A stretch of 64,000 bases of DNA from Mesorhizobium loti (GCA_014189435.1 CP050293.1:3043001-3107000); one strand, 5' to 3'; shown: positions 18,506 through 28,604, numbered from the stretch's first letter. Notes: a model not told the origin generated them from the letters alone. Program-made: numbers and translations.

Positions 18506-19435
18506 CTACTCCGCCGCCGAGAGCTCGGCCTTCACCTCGTTGAGGATGCGCCGGCCTTCGCCCTGTTCGATGCGGGCAATGTCGTCCTGGTATTTCAACA
18601 GCACGCCGATCGTGTCGGATACGGTTTCCGGATCGAGCGCGACCTTGTCGAGCTCGGTCAGCGCGCCGGCCCAGTCGATGGTTTCAGCGACGCCAGGCAC
18701 CTTGAACAATTCGATCTGGCGCAGCTTCTGGATGAACGACACCACTTCGGCCGAAAGCCTTTGATTGGCCTGTGGCACCTTGCGGCGCACGATCTCCAGC
18801 TCGCGCTCGGCATTGGGATAGTCGACCCAGTGATAGAGACAGCGCCGTTTCAGCGCGTCATGAATCTCGCGGGTGCGGTTGGTGGTGATGATGACGATCG
18901 GCGGTTCTTCCGCCTTGATGGTGCCGAGTTCAGGCACCGTCACCTGGAAGTCGGACAGGATTTCGAGCAGGAAAGCCTCGAACGCCTCGTCGGTGCGATC
19001 GAGCTCGTCGATCAGGAAGACCGGGGCAGCGCCCGTCTTGCCGGTCAGCGCATCGAGCACCGGGCGGCGGATCAGGTATTTTTCGGAGAAAACGTTGCGC
19101 TCCATGGCGGCGCGCTCGACCTTGCCGGCCGCCTCCTCCATGCGGATCTCGATCATCTGCGCGGCGTAGTTCCACTCATAGACGGCGGACGAGACGTCGA
19201 GGCCTTCATAGCATTGCAAGCGGATCAGCCGCCGGCCGAGCGCCTGCGCCAGCACCTTGGCGATTTCGGTCTTGCCGACGCCGGCCTCGCCCTCAAGGAA
19301 AAGCGGCCGCTTCATACGCAACGACAGGAACAGCACGGTCGCCAGCGACCGGTCCGCCACATAATCCGCACCGGTCAGGAGATCGAGTGTCTCGTCGATC
19401 GTCCGCGGCGCGGCGCGCGGTTTCAGCTCGGTCAT
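18506..19435 (-). CDS. CoxD-like MoxR family AAA+ ATPase
   Basis: A 309-residue AAA+ chaperone-type ATPase. Walker A GEAGVGKTE is at 49-57, Walker B VFLIDELDR at 139-147, and ITTNRTREI with the sensor asparagine follows near 180. MoxR-type ATPases remodel metalloenzyme precursors together with a VWA protein, which is the next gene, separated by only 3 bp. The start overlaps the flavin reductase stop. Confidence 0.92.
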   Translation of the reverse strand: MTELKPRAAPRTIDETLDLLTGADYVADRSLATVLFLSLRMKRPLFLEGEAGVGKTEIAKVLAQALGRRLIRLQCYEGLDVSSAVYEWNYAAQMIEIRMEEAAGKVERAAMERNVFSEKYLIRRPVLDALTGKTGAAPVFLIDELDRTDEAFEAFLLEILSDFQVTVPELGTIKAEEPPIVIITTNRTREIHDALKRRCLYHWVDYPNAERELEIVRRKVPQANQRLSAEVVSFIQKLRQIELFKVPGVAETIDWAGALTELDKVALDPETVSDTIGVLLKYQDDIARIEQGEGRRILNEVKAELSAAE

Positions 19436-19959
19436 TCTTTCTCCGTGAACGCCGCCGCTCCGCTCTCCAGAACGTGGTAGCCGCGGGCGTGGTAGATCAG
19501 CGGCCGCAAATTATCGCCCATCCGCAGGCCTGTCACCTTGCCAAAAAGCACACGATGGGTGGCCAGGTCCTTGGTGTCGATCAATTCGCAATCGAACACG
19601 GCGAGCGCGCCCTTCAGCGTTGGCGCGCCGGTGGAGATCACGTCCCATTCGCCGAGCGCGAAGCGCTCCTCGACCGGCAGGCCGGTGACGCCGGAAAAGC
19701 CGACCGACAGGGGCTCCTGGTGCGAAGCCAGTGTGTTCAAGGCAAACCTGCCGTTTTTCACGAACGGCTCGTTCTTGGCATTTTCGCGGTTGAGACAGAC
19801 CAGAATGGTCGGCGGGGTGTCCGATACCGAACAGGCCGCGATCACCGTCGCACCACGTTTGCCGGCCGGCCCGTCGGTGGTGACCACATGGACGTGGCCG
19901 GCAAAGTGGCTCATCGCGTCGCGATAGGCCTGCGGCCCAATGTCATTCTTCTTCAGCAC
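19432..19959 (-). CDS. Flavin reductase domain protein
   Basis: A 175-residue FMN-binding split-barrel protein of the flavin reductase (HpaC/RutF-like) type: FRDAMSHFAGHVHVVTT-like N-terminus, GATVIAACSVSDTPPTILVCLNR in the middle and a C-terminal YHARGYHVL. It would supply reduced flavin to a partner oxygenase or take part in redox steps of cofactor assembly. It is the first gene of the reverse cluster and overlaps the MoxR gene (ATGA). Confidence 0.88.
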   Translation of the reverse strand: MLKKNDIGPQAYRDAMSHFAGHVHVVTTDGPAGKRGATVIAACSVSDTPPTILVCLNRENAKNEPFVKNGRFALNTLASHQEPLSVGFSGVTGLPVEERFALGEWDVISTGAPTLKGALAVFDCELIDTKDLATHRVLFGKVTGLRMGDNLRPLIYHARGYHVLESGAAAFTEKE

Positions 19960-20138
19960 CGGAAATTTTCCATGGTCAGAATCCTACCGACATATATGGC
20001 CAGACATAGCCCGCCACAAGCGAAGTGCCTGAGCCACATCCCGAAATTCGCGTGTTGCACCAAGGCCGGGCAGCCTTTAGGTCTTGGCGGCAATAGTGCC
20101 AGGAGCTTAGAACCGGCACGGAGGACTTCATCGCTCGA

Positions 20139-21212
20139 ATGCGACCCAGGACAAGAACAATAGCGGCGCTGTTCTGGCTGTGCATGGCCAGCGCCGCCAG
20201 CGCCCAGACGCTGCTGGTCGGCGTCGCCGCGCCCCTGTCTGGACCATCGGCCATTCTCGGCAAGCAGATCGAGGCCGGCACCGGCCTGGCGGCCGAAGCG
20301 AACGGCATCGAACTCAAGACCATGGATGACGCCTGCACCGCCGACGGTGGCGCTGCTGCGGCCAGGGAATTCGCAGCCGCCAAGGTCAATATCGTGGTCG
20401 GCTTCCTCTGCACCGAGGCGATCGAGGCGGCGATGCCTATCCTCAAGGACGCCGGCATTCCAGTCATCACCGTTGGCGTGCGAACCGAAAGCCTGACCGA
20501 CCGCCGCGCCAAGACCGGCTGGCCGGTCTATCGCCTCGGGCCACGCGGCGACGATGAGCGCAACACCGTCGCCTCTGCCCTCACCCATCTGTGGCAAAAC
20601 GAGCTGTTCGCCATCATCGACGACGGCACCATCTATGGCCGTGAGATCGCCGAGACGTTGCGGGCTGCGGCCGAGCAGGCGGCGCTGAAACCGGTATTCA
20701 CAGACACGTTCCGGCCACAGCTCGACAATCAGATCGGCATGATCGGTCGGCTGAAGAAGGCCGGCGCCACGCATGTCTTTGCCGGCGGCGACGGCGACGA
20801 CATAGCCATCATGGGCCGCGATGCCGCACAGCTCCAGGCGGGCATCGTCTTTGCCGGCGGCGAGAATCTGCGCACACCGCCGGGCAACGTGCCTTATGCC
20901 GTGGGCACACTGATGATCGCACCGCCGGAATGGGCCGATGTCGCCGATCCAAAAGTGTTGGCGGCCTTTGCCACGCAGAAAGTCGTGCCTGACGGCTATA
21001 CGCTGCCTGCCTTTGCGGCGGTTGAAATCGCCAAAGCGGCGTCAGGCTTGTCCGAAAGCTCGGGCAAGCCGCTGACTGAGGTCCTGACCGGACAGGATTT
21101 CACCACTGCGATCGGGCCGATCCGCTTCGACGCGAAAGGCGATCTCAGCCAGAGCCCCTACCGCGTCTTCCGCTTCGACGGCACGCGCTTTGCGCCTTTG
21201 GAAAGCAACTGA
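20139..21212 (+). CDS. Branched-chain amino-acid type ABC transporter substrate-binding protein
   Basis: A 357-residue periplasmic-binding protein type 1 (Leu/Ile/Val family) with a signal peptide ending near SAASAQ (residues 1-22). LLVGVAAPLSGPSAILG is the family opening; DDACTADGG and VVGFLCTEA follow. No permease or ATPase genes are adjacent, so it either serves a remote transporter or acts as a sensor. It overlaps the next gene by one base (TGATG), implying cotranslation with a peptidase. Confidence 0.85.
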   Translation: MRPRTRTIAALFWLCMASAASAQTLLVGVAAPLSGPSAILGKQIEAGTGLAAEANGIELKTMDDACTADGGAAAAREFAAAKVNIVVGFLCTEAIEAAMPILKDAGIPVITVGVRTESLTDRRAKTGWPVYRLGPRGDDERNTVASALTHLWQNELFAIIDDGTIYGREIAETLRAAAEQAALKPVFTDTFRPQLDNQIGMIGRLKKAGATHVFAGGDGDDIAIMGRDAAQLQAGIVFAGGENLRTPPGNVPYAVGTLMIAPPEWADVADPKVLAAFATQKVVPDGYTLPAFAAVEIAKAASGLSESSGKPLTEVLTGQDFTTAIGPIRFDAKGDLSQSPYRVFRFDGTRFAPLESN

Positions 21213-22237
21213 TGTCTCGCACCGGCCCACGCAACCTGATCACCGACGTTGCCGGCCTGCGCGTCGGTAATGCGTCCGACGCGAGGCTGAAATCCGGCGT
21301 CACGACGATCCTTTGCGATGGGCCGACGGTGGCTGGCGTTCAGATCCTGGGCGGTGCGCCGGGTACCCGCGAAACCGATCTGCTCGAGCCGCACAATTCG
21401 GTCGAGGTGGTGCACGCCGTAGTGCTTTCGGGTGGTTCGGCGTTCGGCCTCGACGCGGCCTCCGGCGTACAGGCGGCACTGCGCGAACGCGGCATCGGCC
21501 TGGAGGTCGGTGGCTTTCGCGTGCCGATCGTGCCGTCGGCGATCCTGTTCGACCTGCGCAATGGCGGCGACAAGGATTGGGGCCGCTATCCGCCTTACCG
21601 CGAGCTTGGCTATGAGGCGGCGCAAACCGCCACCGCCGATTTCCCACTCGGCACGATCGGTGCCGGCACCGGCGCGCTCACTTCGGGGCTGAAGGGCGGC
21701 CTCGGCTCCGCCTCGACGCTGCTGGACAGTGGCATCACCATCGGTGCGCTGGCCGCCGTCAATCCGACCGGCTCGGTGACAACAGGCCGAACCCGCCATT
21801 TCTGGGCAGCACCGTTCGAAATCGGCAACGAATTCGGCGGGCTTGGCTATCCCTCGCCGATGCCGGACGACGCGAAGCAGATTCTTTTGAAATATCGCGA
21901 CAAACACGTCGGCAGACAAATGGAGACCGGCGGCAACACGACCATCGCCGTCATTGCCACCGATGCTGTTCTCACCAAGGCCGCTGCAAAACGGTTGGCG
22001 ATATCAGCGCATGACGGGTTCGTGCGCGCCATCTGGCCGACGCACACGCCGGCCGACGGCGACCTTGTGTTCGCGCTGGCGACGGGCACAAGCGGCATCG
22101 AACTCTCCGCCGATGCCGCAATCGACCTCTACGCCGCGGCCGGCGCCACGATGGCGCGCGCCATCAGTCGCGGCGTCTATGCGGCAACGCCTGCCGAGAA
22201 CGATTTGTTTCCGGTCTGGTCGTCACGCTTGGGATGA
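21212..22237 (+). CDS. P1 family peptidase (DmpA / L-aminopeptidase-D-esterase)
   Basis: A 341-residue Ntn-hydrolase-like protein. LITDVAGLRVGNASDARLKSG is the typical N-terminus, VHAVVLSGGSAFGLDAASG the central motif, and GGNTTIAVIATDAVLTKAA holds the region of the nucleophile in self-processing homologues. Family members cleave N-terminal D- or beta-amino acids from peptides or amides. Coupling to the upstream binding protein suggests use of an imported peptide or amide. Confidence 0.9.
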   Translation: MSRTGPRNLITDVAGLRVGNASDARLKSGVTTILCDGPTVAGVQILGGAPGTRETDLLEPHNSVEVVHAVVLSGGSAFGLDAASGVQAALRERGIGLEVGGFRVPIVPSAILFDLRNGGDKDWGRYPPYRELGYEAAQTATADFPLGTIGAGTGALTSGLKGGLGSASTLLDSGITIGALAAVNPTGSVTTGRTRHFWAAPFEIGNEFGGLGYPSPMPDDAKQILLKYRDKHVGRQMETGGNTTIAVIATDAVLTKAAAKRLAISAHDGFVRAIWPTHTPADGDLVFALATGTSGIELSADAAIDLYAAAGATMARAISRGVYAATPAENDLFPVWSSRLG

Positions 22238-22251
22238 AGCGGAGGCGTTGA

Positions 22252-22506
22252 TCAGACCGGGTCGGACTTTTCTTCCTCGAACGTCACCGCGACATCGGAA
22301 TTCGCGGACAGCCACACCTTCTTGCCATCGACCTCGGCAACCAGAGCCAGGGAAATGTAGTGATGATGGCCCTTGTGAGCGCCCTCGCCGCTATCGGCCC
22401 TGGTCAGCTTGATGCGCTGGCCATCGACCTTGTCGACGGTGCCGACATGCACGCCATCGGCGCCGACGACTTCCATATGCTCGCGAATTTTGCTGGTGTC
22501 GGTCAT
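22252..22506 (-). CDS. DUF2171 family protein
   Basis: An 84-residue protein. The opening KIREHMEVVGADGVHVGTVD and the following KLTRADSGEGAHKGHHHYI are hallmarks of DUF2171, related to PRC-barrel-like small proteins. A conserved histidine cluster lies at residues 44-49. Function unknown; the family is common near stress genes in rhizobia. It is transcribed alone, converging with the peptidase gene. Confidence 0.87.
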   Translation of the reverse strand: MTDTSKIREHMEVVGADGVHVGTVDKVDGQRIKLTRADSGEGAHKGHHHYISLALVAEVDGKKVWLSANSDVAVTFEEEKSDPV

Positions 22507-22633
22507 GGTGGTTCTCCATCGGGACTGCCGACATTAACAAATGACGGGCCGATTGGATGCATCCGCTTTCGCACTGCACGACGTTTTGATTCTGTCGTGC
22601 TAGGGGATTGAGACGATCACGGGATGAAGACCG

Positions 22634-23359
22634 ATGCGAATGCTCTTTCTGTTTGCCGTTGGCCTGCTTGCACAGTTTGCGACCTCGATCGCCGCGCGTG
22701 CCGGCGATGTCGCCGAACTTGAAATCCTCGGCTTCACCAAGGACGGCGGCGTCTTCGCCTTCGAGGAATATGGCGTGCAGGATGGATCGGGCTTTCCCTA
22801 TGCCAACCGCTACTACATCGACACCAGCACCGACAGCTTCCTCGAGGGAACGCCGATCCGAGTGCGGCTCGAGGACGAGAATGCCAAACTGGACGCGGCG
22901 CGCCTTCAGGCCCGGCAAAAAGGCGAAGCCATTGTCAGCCAGGCCGAGTTGAGCGCCAACCGCGGCATCACCGCCGGTTTCAACCCGGTGACCGAACTTT
23001 CGGCCGATCCGCACCGGATGGCGGTCAACCCGCGCCCGATCTTTTCGCCGGTAGACCCACCGCTCGAGTTCCGCCTCGATGAGCTCGGCATGAACAACAC
23101 CGATGGCTGCGAGAGCCAGGGCGAGATCAATGGCTTTCGGTTGCTGCGCATCGAGGCGCAGGATGGCGGCACCACCAAGCTGCTGCACGAGGACAAGGCG
23201 ATACCGAAAAGCCGGGGTTGCCCGAACGGCTATCGCATCGGCGCCGTGCAGACCTTTTCGATGGACAGTCTCAGCGCCTATGCGGTGCTGATCGCGGTGC
23301 GCCAATACGGCTTCGAAGGGCCGGACTTTCGCTGGATCGCGGTGACTGGCCGCCTGTGA
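22634..23359 (+). CDS. Secreted DUF2259 protein
   Basis: A 241-residue protein with a signal peptide (about residues 1-23, cleavage near ARAGD). AELEILGFTKDGGVFAFEEYG is the DUF2259 signature, continuing with a predicted periplasmic domain. Nothing in the sequence reveals a reaction. An in-frame GTG of the next gene overlaps its stop codon. Confidence 0.85.
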   Translation: MRMLFLFAVGLLAQFATSIAARAGDVAELEILGFTKDGGVFAFEEYGVQDGSGFPYANRYYIDTSTDSFLEGTPIRVRLEDENAKLDAARLQARQKGEAIVSQAELSANRGITAGFNPVTELSADPHRMAVNPRPIFSPVDPPLEFRLDELGMNNTDGCESQGEINGFRLLRIEAQDGGTTKLLHEDKAIPKSRGCPNGYRIGAVQTFSMDSLSAYAVLIAVRQYGFEGPDFRWIAVTGRL

Positions 23360-23415
23360 CACCGTTTGTTCAACCCGCCAGGCGCAATCGTGCCCTGAAC
23401 CGCCTTCGCCACGCG

Positions 23416-23880
23416 ATGCCGACGCCGCGCACCGCGCTTTTCGGCGCCTTGCTGTGGGCGGTGACGATGGGCGCCAGCGCGCTCGTTACCCTGTTTTTGG
23501 ACGACTGGGAGACGCCGGCGAAAATCCGCATCGTCACCTTGCTGTTCGCGGCGGGAGCTGCGCTGGCCTTTCCGATCGGCCTGTTTGCGGCGGGGCTGGT
23601 CTCGCAGGGCAGGCGCTGGGAAGTCGCCTTCGCGGCAGCGTTCGTGTGCCTCGCTGCAGCGACGGTCGGACTGACCGGCGGGCTGTTTGCCTTGCAGTAC
23701 CGTTCTTATTATGCCGAGTGGCATGCACCCGCTTTCACCCACACCTGGGTCTTGCAGTTCATCTTCACGACGTTGATTGCGCTCTACCAGTTTGTCGTGC
23801 TGGGCATCCGGCTCTATTTTCCACTGGGTTTCGTCGCGTTGTTTGCCGCGGGCGTCTGGTTTGCGCGCCAGCAGCGTTGA
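23416..23880 (+). CDS. Hypothetical four-helix membrane protein
   Basis: About 154 residues with four hydrophobic segments (near residues 5-27, 38-62, 70-93 and 115-150). No family recognised. The ATG at 23416 places the first segment near the N-terminus. A GTG at 23356 overlapping the upstream stop (GTGA) would add 20 residues and couple translation to the DUF2259 gene; neither start has a strong ribosome-binding site. Confidence 0.6.
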   Translation: MPTPRTALFGALLWAVTMGASALVTLFLDDWETPAKIRIVTLLFAAGAALAFPIGLFAAGLVSQGRRWEVAFAAAFVCLAAATVGLTGGLFALQYRSYYAEWHAPAFTHTWVLQFIFTTLIALYQFVVLGIRLYFPLGFVALFAAGVWFARQQR

Positions 23881-23939
23881 GCATTTTGCGCGCCTCTGTT
23901 AGGACGCGGGCAAACTTATCGATACGTCAGGACTGACCG

Positions 23940-25247
<1,308 letters not shown>

Positions 25248-25259
25248 GGCGAGCTTTCC

Positions 25260-25432
25260 TTCTCCCTGTCACTATACGGGGAGAAGGTGCCGGCAGGCGG
25301 ATGAGGGGCAGCGCCGACTTCGGCGACGATCACACCCATTCACGCTTTGACAATTTCACGACTTTGGCGCTGCCCCTCATTGCCCTGCCGGGCATTTCTC
25401 CCCGTATAGTGACGGGGAGAAAGACGCTCTGT
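25260..25432. repeat. RIME-like palindromic intergenic element
   Basis: Two arms in inverted orientation (about 25260-25316 and 25370-25430) each combine a CCCCGTATAG-containing hairpin with a GGATGAGGGGCAGCGCC or GGCGCTGCCCCTCAT block. This resembles the mosaic palindromic elements known from rhizobial intergenic regions. A related element, with different hairpin sequence, lies at 63482-63631. It separates convergent purB and VOC genes and may end transcription from both sides. Confidence 0.7.
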
Positions 25433-25444
25433 CCGAACCGGCAA

Positions 25445-26257
25445 TCAAGCCTTGCCCGGAACAGTCCTGATCACCGTGCCCCAGGGATCCTCGCGGGTCG
25501 TTTCATCAGCCACATTGTCCGAACGCATTTCGACCCAGGCAAGGCCCGACCGGGCGGAATCGCGGCGGCCGGCGCCCGAACTCTGCCAGGCGTTGGCGCC
25601 GATGTGGTGGTGATAGCCGCCTGACGACAGGAACACTGCCTGGCCGCCATATTTGGCCACCGTGTCGAAGCCGAATTCCTGGTTCCACCAGGCTTCGGCG
25701 TCTTCCGGCCTGCCGACGCGCAGGTGGACGTGGCCGACAATGCTGTTTTCCGGCGCGCCCTGCCAGCCGGCGTCACCCGCAGGCACTTCGGCAACGACGG
25801 ACGGGATGTTCAGCCGCTCTGTCGCCATGGCAATCTTGTCGCCATTCCACTTCCAGTCCTTGGGAAGGCGATCGGCGTAGATCTCGATGCCGTTGCCTTC
25901 GGGATCGGTCAGGTACAGCGCTTCGCTGACCAGATGGTCGGAAGCGCCCTCGATGGCGATCTTGTCTGATATGGCGTGGTTGATCCAGCGGCCGAGATCG
26001 GCGCGGCTGGGTAGCAGGAAGGCTGTATGGAACAGGCCGGCGCTGCGCGGATCATCCGGCTTGGCCGAAGGATCGGCCTCGATGACCAGCAGCGGACGGT
26101 TGGCGGCGCCCAGCGTGATCGCACCATCGGCACGGCTCAGTTCCTGCAGACCGACGACGCTGCGATAATATGCGGCAAGACTTTCGGCGTCGCGCGCCTT
26201 CAACCCGACGCGGGCAACGCTGACCGGGGTGGTGGCGGCAAAAGGCAATTCGCTCAT
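25445..26257 (-). CDS. VOC family protein (CatE/glyoxalase-like)
   Basis: About 270 residues in two vicinal-oxygen-chelate halves, like CatE-type catechol-2,3-dioxygenases. Probable metal ligands are the histidines in GLFHTAFLLP, GHVHLRVG and GYHHHIGANAW and the glutamate in GNGIEIYADR. The ATG at 26257 with ACGGAG upstream is used. The frame continues upstream through a stretch resembling a Tat signal peptide, with TTG codons at 26344 and 26413 as possible starts; see findings. Substrate unknown. Confidence 0.85.
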   Translation of the reverse strand: MSELPFAATTPVSVARVGLKARDAESLAAYYRSVVGLQELSRADGAITLGAANRPLLVIEADPSAKPDDPRSAGLFHTAFLLPSRADLGRWINHAISDKIAIEGASDHLVSEALYLTDPEGNGIEIYADRLPKDWKWNGDKIAMATERLNIPSVVAEVPAGDAGWQGAPENSIVGHVHLRVGRPEDAEAWWNQEFGFDTVAKYGGQAVFLSSGGYHHHIGANAWQSSGAGRRDSARSGLAWVEMRSDNVADETTREDPWGTVIRTVPGKA

Positions 26258-26506
26258 CAAAGGCTCCGTTCGACCGGCCTGCGGTGAAGCTCCCAAGGCA
26301 AGAAGCCCCGCGCCGCCAATCAGTGTACGTCGTGTCAGTTCCAAAGTCAGGGTTTCCGCACACGGCTGTTTCTTTTCCTGACCACAGATCGTCCATCGGC
26401 ATCGTTCACACAAGACGTGAAGAAGCGAACATCGTGTTCACTATTGTGATCAAGAGCGGTGTTCATGCCCGTTGCACGAAGCGGCGCCGCTCGCTATCTC
26501 AGCGCC

Positions 26507-27061
26507 ATGAAGGTTAGAGACGCAGATATTCTCATCGTGCCGGGCTACACCAACTCCGGCCCCGACCATTGGCAGAGCCGCTGGCAGTCGAAGCTGTCGA
26601 CGGCGCGCCGCGTCGAGCAAACGGAATGGTCGAAGCCGGTGCGCGAGGACTGGACGGCGAGCGTGGCCAGGGCCGTCAACGAGGCCGAGCGGCCGGTGGT
26701 CCTGGTCGCGCACTCACTTGGTGTCGCCGCGGCTGTGCAAGCCGTTCCGCAGTTCCGCAAGCCGGTTGCCGGGGCCTTCTTCGTGGCGCCACCCGATGTC
26801 GCCAATCCCAAGATCAAGCCGAGGCATCTGATGACCTTCGGTCCCTACCCGCGCGAGCCGCTGCCCTTTCCGTCCATCGTGATCGCCAGCCGCAACGATC
26901 CGTTCTGCGCCTTCGATGTCGCCGAGGACATTGCCGGAGCGTGGGGTTCGCTGTTCATCGACGCCGGCGAGACCGGTCATCTCAACGCGGATTCAGGCTT
27001 CGGGCCGTGGCCCGAAGGCTCGATGACCTTCGCCAAATTCCTGACGGATCTGAAGGCCTGA
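26507..27061 (+). CDS. RBBP9/YdeN family serine hydrolase
   Basis: A 184-residue alpha/beta hydrolase of the RBBP9 family. ILIVPGYTNSGPDHWQSRW is the family opening; the nucleophile Ser70 sits in LVAHSLG, and the acid and histidine are expected in SRNDPFCAF and GETGHLNADSG. Such proteins are small cytoplasmic esterases with poorly known substrates. The frame is open from 26459, but the ATG at 26507 matches the family length. Confidence 0.9.
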   Translation: MKVRDADILIVPGYTNSGPDHWQSRWQSKLSTARRVEQTEWSKPVREDWTASVARAVNEAERPVVLVAHSLGVAAAVQAVPQFRKPVAGAFFVAPPDVANPKIKPRHLMTFGPYPREPLPFPSIVIASRNDPFCAFDVAEDIAGAWGSLFIDAGETGHLNADSGFGPWPEGSMTFAKFLTDLKA

Positions 27062-27066
27062 GTGCG

Positions 27067-27846
27067 TCAGGAGCCGATCGAATCCCTGACGCTCTTGATC
27101 AGGGTTTTTGCGCCGAGGCCAATGAGTGCGTGTTCCGATCCCATGGCCAGCAGGCGGTAGCCCATCGACACGACCCGGCCGGCAATTGCCGGCTCGACGA
27201 CATAGATCGCCGCATGCTTGCCGGCCTTGCGGGTTCGCTCGGCGACCGAAGCGACCGTTTCCATCATGCTTTCCAGCGTCGAATTGACTGTCGAGCCATT
27301 GCTCCAGGCGATCGAGAAATCCGACGGGCCGAGGAAGATGCCGTCGATGCCCGGCGTGTCGAGGATGCCGTCGAGCGCATCGAGGGCCGCGCGCGTTTCG
27401 ACCATGGCGAAAGCCATGGTGCGCTGGTTGGTGTCGCGCAGCCACTCGGCCTGGTCGCCCTTGCCGTGGCGCGGAAAGGCGTAAGTCGGGCCCCAGGAGC
27501 GCTCGCCGAGCGGCGGATATTTCATGGCGGCGGCGAACAGTTTTGCGTCGGCCACCGAATTCACCATCGGCGCAATGACCGCCTCGGCGCCGAAGTCGAG
27601 CGCGCGGCTCGCCATGTCGAAACGGCCGACAGGAATGCGCACCAGCGCCGGCTTGCCGGCAGCAAGCACCGGCACCAGGCCGCGCAAGACGCTGTCCTCG
27701 TGATGGCCGCCATGCTGCATGTCGAGCGTGACGGCGTCAAAGCCCTGCTTGGCGACGATCTCGACAGTCAAGGCATCCGGCACGCCGGACCATGCGGTGA
27801 ACAGTGTTTCATCGGCCGCGAGGCGGGACTTCAGGGACATGGACAC
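27067..27846 (-). CDS. HpcH/HpaI family aldolase
   Basis: A 259-residue class II (metal-dependent) aldolase similar to 4-hydroxy-2-oxoheptanedioate and related aldolases, which cleave 2-keto-4-hydroxy acids to pyruvate and an aldehyde. VTLDMQHGGH, ALVRIPVGR, GAEAVIAPMV and GIFLGPSDFSIA are the family motifs around the metal and pyruvate sites. It ends 5 bp from the convergent hydrolase gene. Exact substrate unknown. Confidence 0.9.
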   Translation of the reverse strand: MSMSLKSRLAADETLFTAWSGVPDALTVEIVAKQGFDAVTLDMQHGGHHEDSVLRGLVPVLAAGKPALVRIPVGRFDMASRALDFGAEAVIAPMVNSVADAKLFAAAMKYPPLGERSWGPTYAFPRHGKGDQAEWLRDTNQRTMAFAMVETRAALDALDGILDTPGIDGIFLGPSDFSIAWSNGSTVNSTLESMMETVASVAERTRKAGKHAAIYVVEPAIAGRVVSMGYRLLAMGSEHALIGLGAKTLIKSVRDSIGS

Positions 27847-27894
27847 TTTCCTCGTTAACGATCGCAGTTTCAGCCGGAAACCGCGGCAAAGGCA

Positions 27895-27924
27895 AAGAAA
27901 AACCGCCCGGATAGGCCGGGCGGT
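27895..27924 (-). terminator. Rho-independent terminator downstream of the DUF1476 gene
   Basis: A 9-bp GC-rich stem (arms 27902-27910 and 27916-27924, loop of five) followed on the reverse strand by TTTTCTTTG. It lies 86 bp beyond the DUF1476 stop and before the aldolase gene. Confidence 0.75.
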
Positions 27925-28009
27925 CGATTGGTCCAGTCATTCTTCGTCTGTCGCAGGTTCTCTGTCGCAAAACCGTGGGACACTTTTGCGGAACCTGCTT
28001 CGGCCCGGA

Positions 28010-28330
28010 TCAGGTGTTCTTGATCTGCTCGATCGCCTGCGCCATCAGCTCGTCCATGGTGCGGCGGATCTGATGGTCCGACTGGTCGACGCCGGCCGCG
28101 TCGAAATCCTTGCGGATCTTGCGGAACACGTCGTGGTCGCCGGCTTCCTCGATGTCGGCAACAACCACTTCCTTGGCATAGGCGTCGGCGTCGGCGCCGG
28201 ACTTTCCGAGCTTTTCGGCGGCCCACAGGCCAAGCGCCTTGTTGCGGCGCGCCGAGGCCTTGAACCGAAGTTCCTCGTCGAAAGCAAATTTGCGCTCGAA
28301 GCCCTCTTCGCGGTCTTTCATGCTGCTCAT
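28010..28330 (-). CDS. DUF1476 protein, zeta-type F1-ATPase inhibitor
   Basis: A 106-residue helical protein. MSSMKDREEGFERKFAFDEE and FKASARRNKALGLWAAEKLG are the DUF1476 signature; in Paracoccus the family member is the zeta subunit that blocks ATP hydrolysis by F1-ATPase. The ATG at 28330 with GGAGGGA upstream is the clear start although the frame is open to 28396. It is divergent from purC, a conserved arrangement in rhizobia. Confidence 0.93.
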   Translation of the reverse strand: MSSMKDREEGFERKFAFDEELRFKASARRNKALGLWAAEKLGKSGADADAYAKEVVVADIEEAGDHDVFRKIRKDFDAAGVDQSDHQIRRTMDELMAQAIEQIKNT

Positions 28331-28552
28331 AGCGTCCCTCCGGGTCAAATTCGATTCGTTGGCAGTGAATATGTGTGTTGCCAAAGCACAAACCAAAAGG
28401 TCGCGACCCGGTCAATACGCTTCATCGCATGCTGCGCTGCGGCATTTCAGTCCCGAAAGCGGTTGATTGGAAGGATTTGCCGATTGAGCAAACGATGTGA
28501 TTGGGATAGACCCGGCATTGAACCCTACCGTAGCCGCACTATTTCAGGCAGA

Positions 28553-28584
28553 CGGACAGGAAATGGTCTGATACCGCCTGTCCG
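28553..28584 (+). promoter_or_regulatory. Hairpin in the purC leader
   Basis: An 8-bp perfect inverted repeat (CGGACAGG at 28553-28560, CCTGTCCG at 28577-28584) with an inner GGT..ACC pairing lies 20 bp before the purC start. No U-tract follows, so it is not a terminator. It may be a regulatory RNA structure or an operator palindrome; which one cannot be said from sequence. Confidence 0.4.
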
Positions 28585-28604
28585 GAACCCCAGAGAAAAA
28601 TCAG

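Noticed and set aside
16193..19480. Forward open frame of about 1095 codons opposite the molybdenum cluster
   Set aside because: It runs antisense to six well-recognised reverse genes and its protein is rich in Arg, His and Gln without any family motif; a mirror of codon bias in GC-rich coding DNA.
25260..25432. Possible CRISPR or origin-like structure
   Set aside because: Only two inverted arms with hairpins, no regular spaced direct repeats; it fits a RIME-type intergenic element.
26569..27858. Forward 429-codon frame across the hydrolase and aldolase genes
   Set aside because: Overlaps the recognised hydrolase in another frame and is antisense to the aldolase; no motif.
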